From the NCBI GenBank assembly GCA_030043435.1, contig JASHXR010000081.1, positions 1 through 12,861 of the forward strand: a stretch of 12,861 nucleotides of DNA, in the 5' to 3' direction. Source of the DNA: Microcaldota archaeon (GTDB taxonomy: Archaea > Micrarchaeota > Micrarchaeia > Micrarchaeales > CABMGC01). The notes below the pieces were generated by a model that made no database searches, was not told the DNA's origin, and saw only the letters and a list, made by a program, of their open reading frames with translations. Positions 6,369 to 12,208 of the stretch are shown one piece after another. The stretch's first letter is position 1. Each line of letters begins with the position of its first letter. A program made the translations under genes and the position numbers.

Positions 6369-6947
6369 TCAGGCGGAGAGGTACTCCTTTATTATCCTGG
6401 AGAGCTCTGCCACAGCCTCAGACTGCTTCCCCTCGCTGTTGTATATGATATAGATGGGTATGCTCAGGTAGATCGCGCATGAAGAGAGGATGGCGAGGTT
6501 GATGTTCCTCTGCTCGTCTATCTCTGCCTCGGTATCGTTCATGTTCCTCCTGCCGGGCTTTGACGTGTCCCTGTGGCGCCTGGACCAGATCTCCTTGGCA
6601 GTGGCGTCTATGTAGATTATCGCCTTTATCCTGATGTGCTCGAGCTCGCCTATGGTCACGCCAGGGATGTATCTCCTCCCGAACTTTATGGTCAGGTGCG
6701 TGTCTATTATGCTATCCTGCTTCTTCTCGATTATCTTCCTGAACGCGAGCTCCCTGTCTGCCTTGATCTCGTCCTCGCCCCTCACCCCGAGCTTCTCCCT
6801 GTCAGTCAGGCCGGTGCGCTCCTTTGCTATCTGGAGCAGGACGTCGCCGAGGTTGATCACGCTTATCTTCGTGCCCTTAGAGATGGCGCCGATCACCGTA
6901 GACTTTCCGGCGCCGGGCGTGCCGACGAGGAGTATCAGCTTTGTCAT
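6369..6947 (-). CDS. adkA: Archaeal adenylate kinase
   Basis: Converts AMP and ATP to two ADP. The 192-aa protein has the P-loop GTPGAGKS at 9-16, the NLGD segment (about 32-35) that in the archaeal AdkA family follows the first nucleotide-binding strand, an IIDTH motif (80-84) and an arginine-rich lid (WSRRHRDT about 121-128, PGRR about 131-134). Length and motif order match archaeal AdkA (about 190 aa) rather than bacterial Adk, which is longer and has a different lid. A TATA-like box overlaps the end of the upstream thermosome gene, so adk and DUF106 can be expressed on their own short-leader transcript. DUF106 follows directly downstream. The pairing of adk with a translocation or insertase gene is conserved in archaea. 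Confidence 0.93.
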   Translation of the reverse strand: MTKLILLVGTPGAGKSTVIGAISKGTKISVINLGDVLLQIAKERTGLTDREKLGVRGEDEIKADRELAFRKIIEKKQDSIIDTHLTIKFGRRYIPGVTIGELEHIRIKAIIYIDATAKEIWSRRHRDTSKPGRRNMNDTEAEIDEQRNINLAILSSCAIYLSIPIYIIYNSEGKQSEAVAELSRIIKEYLSA

Positions 6948-6980
6948 TCAACCACAGGCGCTTATCCTTCTCGGTGCGTG

Positions 6981-6990
6981 GTTATAAAGG
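6981..6990 (-). promoter_or_regulatory. TATA-like box for adkA-DUF106
   Basis: Minus-strand CCTTTATAAC, immediately after the thermosome stop. A start about 25 nt downstream (near 6960) leaves a leader of about 13 nt before the adkA ATG. It suggests that adkA is not merely read through from the thermosome. Confidence 0.55.
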
Positions 6991-8646
6991 TTAGTCCTCT
7001 CCCATGCCGCCAGGAGGCATGCCGCCCCCTGGGCCGCCGCGGCCTGCGCCGCCCTTGCCCTTAGAGCTTATCATGTCGTCTATCCTCAGGATGGACGATG
7101 CAGCCTCTGTAGCGCTTGAGATAGCCTGGGACTTGACCTTTAGCGGCTCTATGACGCCGAGCTTCTCCATGTCCCCTATCACGTTCCTGAAGACGTCGAC
7201 GCCGTAGCGTGCGCCGTCCTTGGCCTTATGCCTCGACCTAAGCTGCACGAGCGTGTCTATCGGGTCCATGCCTGCGCTCTCTGCAAGCGTCTTCGGCACA
7301 ACCTCAAGAGCGTCGGCGAACGCGCTTATGGCGAGCTGCTCCCTGCCGCCCACGTCTGTGGCGTAGTCGCGCAGCTTCATGGCCACGTCGACCTCTGTGG
7401 AGCCGCCTCCGGTCACGTACTTGCCGTCCTCGATGGTGCTTGTGAGGGAGCCCATCACGTCGACGAGCGCGCGCTCGGTCTCGTCAGCGGCCTGCTTCGT
7501 GCCTGCCCTTATGAAGATGGTGACGCTCTTCGGGTCCTTGCACTTCTCGACGAAGACCATCTGCTCGCCGCCGACCTTCCTCTCCTCGACCTGGCCTGCG
7601 TAGCCGAGGTCCTTAGGAGAGAGGTCGTCGAGGCTCGTGACGAGCCTTGCGCCGGTAGCCTTGGCGAGCTTCTCTATGTCGCTCTTCTTCACCCTCCTGA
7701 CAGCCATTATGCCGGCCTTGGCAAGGTAGTGCTGCGCCACGTCGTCTATGCCCTTCTGTATGAAGACGACGTTGGCCTTGGACTTGGATATCTTCTCGAC
7801 CATGTCCTTGAGCATCTTCTCCTCCTGGTTGAGGAAGGCCTGCATCTGGTCCGGAGAGGTTATCTCTATCTTCGCGTCTACCTCGGTCTTCTCTATCTCT
7901 AGAGCTACGTCGAGGAGAGCTATGCCTGCGGACTTGACCAGCTTGGGCATTCCAGGATGGGCTATCTCCTTGTCTATGAGCACGCCGTTTATGAACTCCG
8001 TGTTCTCGACTGCGCCGCCCTCCTTCTTCTCAAGCTTTATGAAGTCCTTGTCTATAGTGACCTTCGCCCCATCCCTCACCGCGACCTGCTCTATGGCCTG
8101 CAGCGCGAGCTTCGTCAGGTACCTCTTGGTCTGGTCGCTGCCCACGTTCTTGGACCCGATAGACACAGAGGCTATCTCAAGCAGCTTCTCCTGGTTGTCT
8201 AGAGACGCGTCGCTGGCAGCGGCGCGTAGGAAGGCCTTTGACTTCTCGTGCGCGAGCCCGTATCCCTTGATTATCGCTGCTGGCGGCACGCCCTGGTCGA
8301 GCAGCTGGCCCGCATTCCTCAGCAGGTCGCCTGCGATTATAACTGCGGAGGTGGTGCCGTCGCCTACCTCCTTGTCCTGCGTCTTCGCCACGTCGACGAG
8401 TATCTTGGCTACAGGATGCTCTACGTTCATCTCCTCCAGGATCGTGGCGCCGTCGTTGGTTATGACGAGGTCGCCGAGCTCGCTAACGAGCATCTTGTCC
8501 ATGCCCTTGGGCCCCAGCGTCGTCCTGACTATGGATGCGACGGCATACCCTACCGCGATGTTGGTCCTCTGTGCCTCCTTTCCTATCAGCCTTGACGCGC
8601 CTTCCGGCAGTATCATGTACTGCTGCCCTAGTTGATTTTCAGCCAT
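6991..8646 (-). CDS. Thermosome subunit (group II chaperonin)
   Basis: ATP-driven folding chamber subunit of the archaeal/eukaryotic CCT type, assembled in two stacked rings in the cytoplasm. At 551 aa it has normal length. Visible family motifs are LGPKGMDKML (44-53), NDGATIL (64-70), GDGTTS (95-100), which carry nucleotide-binding and catalytic Asp residues, the VTGGGSTEVD motif of the equatorial domain in the last third, and VVPKTLAESAGMDPIDTL nearby. The C-terminus is a Gly/Met-rich tail (GGGMPPGGMGED), typical of chaperonins. The start ATG at 8646 is preceded by GTGAT. Three TATA-like boxes lie upstream, which would fit strong or multi-input expression. It separates eL14 from adkA, an unusual position for a thermosome gene. 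Only one subunit gene is seen here; others could lie elsewhere. Confidence 0.97.
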   Translation of the reverse strand: MAENQLGQQYMILPEGASRLIGKEAQRTNIAVGYAVASIVRTTLGPKGMDKMLVSELGDLVITNDGATILEEMNVEHPVAKILVDVAKTQDKEVGDGTTSAVIIAGDLLRNAGQLLDQGVPPAAIIKGYGLAHEKSKAFLRAAASDASLDNQEKLLEIASVSIGSKNVGSDQTKRYLTKLALQAIEQVAVRDGAKVTIDKDFIKLEKKEGGAVENTEFINGVLIDKEIAHPGMPKLVKSAGIALLDVALEIEKTEVDAKIEITSPDQMQAFLNQEEKMLKDMVEKISKSKANVVFIQKGIDDVAQHYLAKAGIMAVRRVKKSDIEKLAKATGARLVTSLDDLSPKDLGYAGQVEERKVGGEQMVFVEKCKDPKSVTIFIRAGTKQAADETERALVDVMGSLTSTIEDGKYVTGGGSTEVDVAMKLRDYATDVGGREQLAISAFADALEVVPKTLAESAGMDPIDTLVQLRSRHKAKDGARYGVDVFRNVIGDMEKLGVIEPLKVKSQAISSATEAASSILRIDDMISSKGKGGAGRGGPGGGMPPGGMGED

Positions 8647-8709
8647 ACTATCACTAATATAATCAGGAATCCCTGTATGTGCCGCTCTACCCGGATGTAT
8701 TGTTTATGG

Positions 8710-8754
8710 GTATAAATGACACACTTTTATATATGGTACAGAAAGGTATTTATA
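8710..8754 (-). promoter_or_regulatory. Three tandem TATA-like boxes upstream of the thermosome gene
   Basis: Minus-strand TATAAATA (8747-8754), ATATATAAAA (8725-8734) and ATTTATAC (8710-8717), about 16-22 nt apart. Each could place a transcript start between about 8725 and 8685, giving leaders of roughly 40-80 nt. No plus-strand gene lies to the right to use them. At least one is probably the thermosome promoter. Confidence 0.6.
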
Positions 8755-8765
8755 GGTTGTGGGGT

Positions 8766-8786
8766 CGCGCTCCGAGGGTGGGCGCG
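8766..8786. terminator. GC hairpin after the eL14 gene
   Basis: CGCGC and GCGCG form a 5-bp GC stem with an 11-nt loop, 44 nt beyond the eL14 stop and just before the thermosome TATA boxes. It could end or stabilise the eL34-cmk-eL14 message. No U-run follows on the minus strand, so the terminator role is weakly supported. Confidence 0.2.
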
Positions 8787-8829
8787 GACGGTACAGCCGC
8801 AATAGGCAGGCACTCCGGCTTCAGGCGCC

Positions 8830-9072
8830 TTATAGGCCTTTCAGCTTGGACGCCTCTACCTCCAAGGCCTTAGCGAGCTGCTCCTTGCTCGTCGGGTCTA
8901 TCTTCTCGACCAGGAACTCCAGGTGCCTTATGTTGACACTGCGCTCCTTGAGCCTCGTAGCGGTGACGATAGAGACGCGCTTCGCGTCTATTATCTTGGT
9001 TATCACCGCCCTCTCGCCTGCGTCCCTCCCGAACTTCTTTATGCATACCCTGCCTGCTTCCAAGAGTGCCAT
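8830..9072 (-). CDS. rpl14e: Ribosomal protein eL14 (L14e)
   Basis: Large-subunit ribosomal protein, 80 aa from the ATG at 9072. It shows the archaeal eL14 pattern: an EAGRVCIKKFGRDAG N-terminus forming the KOW/SH3-like barrel, then IIDAKRVSIVTA, the SVNIRHLEFL segment and a C-terminal helix LAKALEVEASKLKGL. An in-frame GTG at 9099 would add nine residues (MNGTRRDDR) that the family does not have and would overlap the cmk stop, so I prefer 9072. It follows cmk after 23 nt, as in the usual archaeal eL34-cmk-eL14 order. Downstream, where truB often lies in other archaea, is the thermosome gene. Confidence 0.93.
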   Translation of the reverse strand: MALLEAGRVCIKKFGRDAGERAVITKIIDAKRVSIVTATRLKERSVNIRHLEFLVEKIDPTSKEQLAKALEVEASKLKGL

Positions 9073-9095
9073 CCTATCATCTCGTCTCGTCCCAT

Positions 9096-9704
9096 TCACT
9101 GCTTGCGCCTTCCGCCGTCTCTAGCCTTGCCGTGATGAGTATCAAGCATGCCGCGCTTCTTCAGCTCAGCTGTTATCTGGTCTGCGGCCTCCTGCGCGGT
9201 TATGCTCTCTGTGTCCACTACCATGTCGAACGGCACGGTGTCGCGCCCGAACTCCATGTTGTAGAGCTTCTTGTAGAGCTTGTAGTTCTCGTCGTCGCGT
9301 ATCCTGGTGGTCCTGAGGGTCTCTGTGAGTGTAGTGCTGTCCCTCTTCGCCATGCGCTGCGCCCTGTTCTTCTCGTCAGCCTGGAGCCAGACCTTGAAGC
9401 CCTCGGAAGAGATCCACGGGGCCGTGTAGCTGGTCACTATGATGTCGCCCATGGAGATCTTCTCGAGGAGCCTGGCGTCCGCCTCCTTGTCGAACTCGGA
9501 GTTGGTCTCGCGCTCCTTGAGGAACCTGATGCCGTCCGGGGTGTCCCACCAGTTCTCCCCTCCTGGCTTGTACCCTCTGTCCACGGCCATCTCCTTGAGT
9601 ATGTCGCCGCCGCCTATGGAAGGCATGGACAGCTCTGCGCTCAGTATCCCGGCTACTGTGGTCTTCCCTGCTGCTGGCATGCCGGAGATGATTATCGCCT
9701 TCAT
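9096..9704 (-). CDS. cmk: Cytidylate kinase, archaeal type
   Basis: P-loop NMP kinase of 202 aa that should phosphorylate CMP/dCMP to the diphosphate. The P-loop GMPAAGKT is at 8-15, followed by a GGGDILKEM segment (about 32-40) that in the family binds the base, a long helical NMP-binding region, an arginine-rich stretch with RTTRIRDDENYKLYKKLY (about 130-147) and FDMVVDTE near the end. The DD-x-NY-x-x-Y motif is typical of archaeal Cmk. The C-terminal 15-20 residues are basic and variable (KARDGGRRKQ). Its place between eL34 and eL14 is the conserved archaeal arrangement and separates it from the adenylate kinase-like paralogues (Fap7/AK6). Confidence 0.88.
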   Translation of the reverse strand: MKAIIISGMPAAGKTTVAGILSAELSMPSIGGGDILKEMAVDRGYKPGGENWWDTPDGIRFLKERETNSEFDKEADARLLEKISMGDIIVTSYTAPWISSEGFKVWLQADEKNRAQRMAKRDSTTLTETLRTTRIRDDENYKLYKKLYNMEFGRDTVPFDMVVDTESITAQEAADQITAELKKRGMLDTHHGKARDGGRRKQ

Positions 9705-9723
9705 TCGATCTGCCTGTATGTGC

Positions 9724-10047
9724 TCAGTGGGAGATCATCTGGAGCACGTAGTTCCTCTGCTTTATGCCTATGTCGTTAAGCTTCATCTCGCCCTGCTCTA
9801 TCCTCGATGCCAGCTTTATGACGGTGCCTGTGCAGGTGGCGCAGAGGACGCCGCCGAAGAGCCTTGAGTTGGACTTCCTGGACCTCGGCGCGCGCTGGCG
9901 CGTCGGTATGCCGTTCAGCGCTGAGCCGCAGATCGGACAGTGCGGCATCTTCCCCCGCTTCCTCTCGTAATGGATGACGTGCCTCTGCTTGGGGGTCACC
10001 CTGTCAAGGCGCCGGAAGCTGCTGGACCTGTGCATAGGTTTTGGCAA
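9724..10047 (-). CDS. rpl34e: Ribosomal protein eL34 (L34e), TTG start
   Basis: Large-subunit ribosomal protein of 107 aa with two zinc-binding CxxC pairs (Cys37/Cys40 and Cys69/Cys72), the family's RSxSFRR N-terminal pattern and an HYERKR segment. The TTG at 10045-10047 is chosen because it yields MPKPMHRSSSFRR, matching the conserved MPxPxxRSxSxRR start, and because GAGGTG (10053-10058, minus strand) lies 5 nt upstream. The next ATG (10035) would cut off the conserved prolines. It is the first gene of the eL34-cmk-eL14 operon. Its probable leader contains a 6-bp hairpin and a second GAGGTG copy. The C-terminus (about 75-107) is longer than in many archaeal eL34 proteins, which are about 85-90 aa. 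Confidence 0.92.
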   Translation of the reverse strand: MPKPMHRSSSFRRLDRVTPKQRHVIHYERKRGKMPHCPICGSALNGIPTRQRAPRSRKSNSRLFGGVLCATCTGTVIKLASRIEQGEMKLNDIGIKQRNYVLQMISH

Positions 10048-10052
10048 TGTAA

Positions 10053-10058
10053 CACCTC
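10053..10058 (-). promoter_or_regulatory. Ribosome binding site GAGGTG of eL34
   Basis: GAGGTG on the minus strand, 5 nt before the TTG start. It decides the start codon. A second TGAGGTG copy lies 28 nt upstream on the other side of a hairpin. Confidence 0.6.
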
Positions 10059-10060
10059 AA

Positions 10061-10080
10061 TGCCCGAGTGGTTGGACGGG
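10061..10080 (-). other. Hairpin in the eL34 leader
   Basis: TGCCCG and CGGGCA (to 10081) pair as a 6-bp stem around an 8-10-nt loop (stem read on either strand). It stands between two TGAGGTG copies (10053-10059 and 10081-10087 as their complements), in the predicted 5' leader of the eL34 operon. The arrangement could control ribosome access, but a chance hairpin cannot be excluded. Confidence 0.35.
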
Positions 10081-10125
10081 CACCTCATCTCTTCAGGATA
10101 GGTACGGTAGTATTGACTGCCAACG

Positions 10126-10134
10126 TATTTATTA
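10126..10134 (-). promoter_or_regulatory. TATA-like box of the eL34-cmk-eL14 operon
   Basis: Minus-strand TAATAAATA. Transcription about 25 nt downstream would start near 10100-10105, giving a leader of about 55 nt that includes the hairpin and both GAGGTG copies. Confidence 0.45.
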
Positions 10135-10203
10135 GTTGCGGTATGACTGCGCCTGCAGGGCCGGAGAGCGCGATTAGTGGAACGCTTGGCAGGCTGTATC
10201 ACA

Positions 10204-10212
10204 CTTTATATC
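10204..10212 (+). promoter_or_regulatory. TATA-like box of the histone operon
   Basis: CTTTATATC on the plus strand. A transcript start about 25 nt downstream (near 10235) gives a leader of about 50 nt to the ATG at 10285. It is divergent from the eL34 promoter. Confidence 0.55.
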
Positions 10213-10284
10213 CCTTGCCGTCCATGTCTAACCGTGATGAGCCATTACTTCTGATTAGTGATGAAGATCTTGAGTGCTGATCGA

Positions 10285-10494
10285 ATGGCAAGGATACCGA
10301 GGGCGGCGATAAGGCAGCTCGTGAAGGGCTCCATCGGCGCGAAGATAACTGAGGCAGGGGCGGAGGAGCTCGCGAGGATGCTGGAGCGCGAGGCCGAGGA
10401 GATCTCGAGGTCCGCTGTGGAGAACGCTGCAAGGGAGGGCAGGTACAAGGTGACGAAGAAGGACGTCATGAAGTGCATAATGAGCAGGGGTTAG
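10285..10494 (+). CDS. Archaeal histone
   Basis: Histone-fold DNA-packaging protein of 69 aa, the usual size for HMf-like archaeal histones. It begins MARIPRAAIRQLVKG, matching the family's R-[IV]-x-R/K first helix, and continues with the long middle helix (about 22-50, LARMLEREAEEISRSAVENA) and the third-helix segment RYKVTKKDVMKCI, equivalent to the conserved R-x-T-V-x-x-x-D-I motif. Open frame continues upstream to a GTG at 10258 and an ATG at 10261, but that would add 8-9 residues without family counterpart, so I use 10285. Its stop codon is directly followed by the ATG of the next gene, so they form an operon. It acts as dimers or longer stacks wrapping DNA. The lysine-rich C-terminal part and the absence of a tail are ordinary. 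Confidence 0.92.
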   Translation: MARIPRAAIRQLVKGSIGAKITEAGAEELARMLEREAEEISRSAVENAAREGRYKVTKKDVMKCIMSRG

Positions 10495-11046
10495 ATGCGC
10501 GAGATAGAGGTCTTCAGGAGCCCCGACATGAGGCACAGGACAGCGGCATACTCTGCAGACGGGGTCTCGTGCGTCTGCATTGCCGAGCCTGTCAAGGATG
10601 GCGTGTTGGTGACCAGGTTCGGAGAGGGAGGGGAGGTGCTGGACCAGTCCGCCTCTGCTTCAGATGACGTCATGTGCGCGCTCTCAGCATACCTAGGAAG
10701 CTCCTTTGCGGCCAGGATAACGGATGTGGCCTCGTACAGCGCAGTGGCGGTGAGGCCGCGGTGCGGAGGGTGCGGGGGTAAGGTGGTCAGGGAGCTGGAC
10801 CTGAAGAAGCCGGAGGAGATAGCGGAGGTGCCGGTGCTCCCTGTCTTCGCGTGCACGAAGTGCGGGAAGAGGCTCTACCAGATAGGCAGGCGATACCTCA
10901 CGCACCTGGTAGAGAGAAACAAGTCGCTATTCGATGAGGCTGAGCTGAAGGAGCTCGACAGGAACGGCGACGCATTTATAAATACTCTCAGAGAGAATAT
11001 AGTCCGAGTCTTCGCCGCGAAGAAGATGGGAAGGCTGGAGATATAG
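10495..11046 (+). CDS. Unknown protein with a four-cysteine zinc ribbon
   Basis: I do not recognise a family. The 183-aa protein has an N-terminal alpha/beta part (about 1-85), a zinc-ribbon-like centre with CGGC (90-93) and CTKC (120-123) separated by 26 residues, and a C-terminal charged helical region (about 131-183) with basic end (AAKKMGRLEI). Extra cysteines at 26, 28 and 61 lie in the N-terminal part. No membrane helix or signal peptide is visible, so it should be cytoplasmic. Its ATG follows the histone stop without a gap (TAGATG), with AGGGG upstream as a possible ribosome binding site, and it is followed closely by the PRC-barrel gene. Position next to the histone and zinc-ribbon character suggest a nucleic-acid-related role; that is inference only. 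Confidence 0.8.
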   Translation: MREIEVFRSPDMRHRTAAYSADGVSCVCIAEPVKDGVLVTRFGEGGEVLDQSASASDDVMCALSAYLGSSFAARITDVASYSAVAVRPRCGGCGGKVVRELDLKKPEEIAEVPVLPVFACTKCGKRLYQIGRRYLTHLVERNKSLFDEAELKELDRNGDAFINTLRENIVRVFAAKKMGRLEI

Positions 11047-11057
11047 AGTTGGCGCGC

Positions 11058-11321
11058 ATGACGATGAGACTCTCTGACCTTTATGGCAAGACCGTCATCT
11101 CATCAAGGGGCGGGGTACTCGGCCAGGTGAAAGGGGTGGTGATAGACCTCTCATCCTCATCGGTCTCGCACCTCCTGCTCGGCAAGATAGAGGAGCTGGT
11201 AAGGAGCGACAACCTCAGGAGCGACTTCAGGAAGAACAGCGTGGCGTACAGCAGGGTCTCGAAGGTCTCCGAGGGCATAGTGGTCAAGGCCGAGGAGCCA
11301 GAGGCACAGCAGGCAAAATAA
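11058..11321 (+). CDS. PRC-barrel domain protein
   Basis: Small cytoplasmic protein (87 aa from the ATG at 11058) made almost only of a PRC-barrel: RLSDLYGKTVISSRGGVLG is the classic first part (strand, then GxxxG turn), followed by VKGVVIDLSSSSVSHLLL and a C-terminal EGIVVKAEE strand. Archaeal PRC-barrel proteins of this size include the CdpB family, which binds SepF at the division site, and others with ribosome or RNA roles (RimM-like barrel); I cannot tell which applies. In-frame alternatives are TTG 11049 and ATG 11064; the family start fits 11058 or 11064. It is the last gene of the histone operon, 11 nt after the zinc-ribbon gene. Confidence 0.85.
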   Translation: MTMRLSDLYGKTVISSRGGVLGQVKGVVIDLSSSSVSHLLLGKIEELVRSDNLRSDFRKNSVAYSRVSKVSEGIVVKAEEPEAQQAK

Positions 11322-11344
11322 GTAGGTAGTGCAGAGGGACCTAC
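11322..11344. terminator. Dyad between convergent genes
   Basis: GTAGGT (11322-11327) and ACCTAC (11339-11344) are exact inverted copies with an 11-nt loop, directly after the PRC-barrel stop and 20 nt from the peroxiredoxin stop. It could mark the end of both transcripts. No clear U-run follows on the plus strand, so it is only a candidate. Confidence 0.3.
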
Positions 11345-11364
11345 ACGGCCGCCTTCTTATGGGC

Positions 11365-11958
11365 TCAGAGCTTGCCTATGTCGTTTACGACGTCTATGTC
11401 TAGCGCGCGCTTGCCCAGCTTCCAGTTGGCTGGTATGGCGCATACATGTCCTGCGGCTGCTGGCGTATCCCTTATGTACTTCAGACCCATCAGCATGGTG
11501 TAGATGTGGTCGACGTCCTTGCCAAGGGCGTCGTTGTGGATCACGGCGTACTGCACCTTCCCATCAGGGTCGACGATGACAGTGCCCCTCCTTGCGGCTC
11601 CGCTCTCCTGGTTCAGATAGCCGTATTCAGTAGAGACCTTCTTGTTGAAGTCGTCGATGAGCGGGATCTTGCTCTCCTTTATCCTGGGCGAGGTGTCGGC
11701 CCACGCCTTGTGCGAGAAGATTGAGTCGGTGCTTATGCCCACTATAACCGCCTTGTTGTTCCTGAAGTTCTCGTAGGATGCCATGAACGCCTCTATGTCT
11801 GTGGCGCAGACGAACGTGAAGTCGCCTGGGTAGAATGTGAGTATGACCCAGCTGCCCTTGTGCGATGAGAGCCTGAACTCCTTTATCGCCTTCTCCTCGG
11901 GGAACCATGCTCTTGCCTTTATCTCAGGTGCCGGCTCTCCTATAGTCACTTGCGCCAT
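11365..11958 (-). CDS. 2-Cys peroxiredoxin (AhpC/Prx1 type)
   Basis: Reduces hydrogen peroxide and alkyl peroxides in the cytoplasm. The 197 residues match AhpC/Prx1: the peroxidatic motif PGDFTFVCATD has Pro44, Thr48 and Cys51, the catalytic Arg is 123 or 124 (GAARRGTVIVDP), and the likely resolving cysteine is Cys173 in GHVCAIPANW. Two details differ from the usual family sequence: after the peroxidatic Cys, A-T-D replaces the common P-T-E, and AI is inserted between the resolving Cys and PANW (commonly VCPANW). The essential residues are all present, so activity is expected. The start is certain: GGTGAT stands just before the ATG, and a TATA-like box lies 30-40 nt upstream. No reductase gene (AhpF, thioredoxin) is in the window. 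It seems monocistronic, convergent with the histone operon. Confidence 0.95.
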   Translation of the reverse strand: MAQVTIGEPAPEIKARAWFPEEKAIKEFRLSSHKGSWVILTFYPGDFTFVCATDIEAFMASYENFRNNKAVIVGISTDSIFSHKAWADTSPRIKESKIPLIDDFNKKVSTEYGYLNQESGAARRGTVIVDPDGKVQYAVIHNDALGKDVDHIYTMLMGLKYIRDTPAAAGHVCAIPANWKLGKRALDIDVVNDIGKL

Positions 11959-11961
11959 TTT

Positions 11962-11967
11962 ATCACC
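11962..11967 (-). promoter_or_regulatory. Ribosome binding site GGTGAT of the peroxiredoxin
   Basis: Full GGTGAT on the minus strand, a few bases upstream of the ATG at 11958. It is the clearest Shine-Dalgarno site in the window and confirms an archaeal-type anti-SD. Confidence 0.6.
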
Positions 11968-11987
11968 TTTAGTATTGGGGAAGAAAG

Positions 11988-11997
11988 GTATAAATCA
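11988..11997 (-). promoter_or_regulatory. TATA-like box of the peroxiredoxin gene
   Basis: Minus-strand GATTTATACC. Transcription about 25 nt downstream (near 11968) gives a very short leader that just includes the GGTGAT site. Confidence 0.6.
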
Positions 11998-12006
11998 CCA
12001 GGAGAT

Positions 12007-12059
12007 GCAGCTGCTATTCCAGACATTGGCCGAGCGGGCTTGGGAACCAAGGAAGCTGC
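12007..12059. repeat. Nested inverted repeats after rpoP
   Basis: Outer arms GCAGCT (12007-12012) and AGCTGC (12054-12059) enclose an inner perfect hairpin CTTGG-GAA-CCAAG (12039-12051). The structure starts 2 nt beyond the rpoP stop and ends before the peroxiredoxin TATA box, so it may end or protect the upstream operon's message. A fragment resembling a tRNA D-arm inside it does not continue into a tRNA. Confidence 0.35.
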
Positions 12060-12061
12060 GG

Positions 12062-12193
12062 TCAGTCAGTAGGGACCGACTTGGCAAGCGAGGACCTCCT
12101 CTTCGCCAGCACGCGGTACCCGCAGTAGGGGCACCTGATGAACTTCTCCAGGTTCTTTACCTCCTTTGCGCAATGAAGGCAGATATATGGCAT
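12062..12193 (-). CDS. rpoP: RNA polymerase subunit Rpo12 (RpoP)
   Basis: Small zinc-binding subunit of archaeal RNA polymerase, homologous to eukaryotic Rpb12, bridging the large-subunit assembly platform. The 43-aa product reads MPYICLHCAKEV, then a short linker, RCPYCGYRVL and a basic tail: two CxxC pairs (Cys5/Cys8 and Cys22/Cys25) that bind one zinc, and the CPYCGYR core is diagnostic. Normal length for the family is about 42-50 aa. It starts 15 nt after the stop of the 121-aa gene and has no strong ribosome binding site, so it is probably translated from the operon message. Being so short, it is easily missed by gene callers. rpoP next to eL43 is a conserved archaeal arrangement. Confidence 0.92.
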   Translation of the reverse strand: MPYICLHCAKEVKNLEKFIRCPYCGYRVLAKRRSSLAKSVPTD

Positions 12194-12208
12194 GGTCTCG
12201 TCTCTCGG

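Noticed and set aside
6573..7064. Plus-strand open frames opposite adkA and at 7228-7902 opposite the thermosome
   Set aside because: They lie antisense to well-supported conserved genes and show Leu/Arg/Tyr-rich shadow composition without motifs.
7748..8635. Long plus-strand open frame (295 codons) opposite the thermosome gene
   Set aside because: It is a shadow of the thermosome's codon bias: no family resemblance, Ser/Ala-rich nonsense composition, and a certain gene lies on the other strand.
10061..10081. tRNA D-arm-like sequence (TGCCCGAGTGGTTGG...), possibly a split tRNA 5' half
   Set aside because: No acceptor stem, no anticodon arm and no T-arm (TTCRA) nearby; the bases before it are explained as the eL34 ribosome binding site.
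10957..10996. EF-hand-like loop (DRNGDAFI) in the zinc-ribbon protein
   Set aside because: The conserved Gly at loop position 6 and the acidic residue at position 12 are missing and only one copy exists, so calcium binding is unlikely.
12024..12045. tRNA-like TGGCCGAGCGGG segment after rpoP
   Set aside because: The D stem does not close properly, no anticodon or T-arm follows, and the bases pair better in a simple hairpin.
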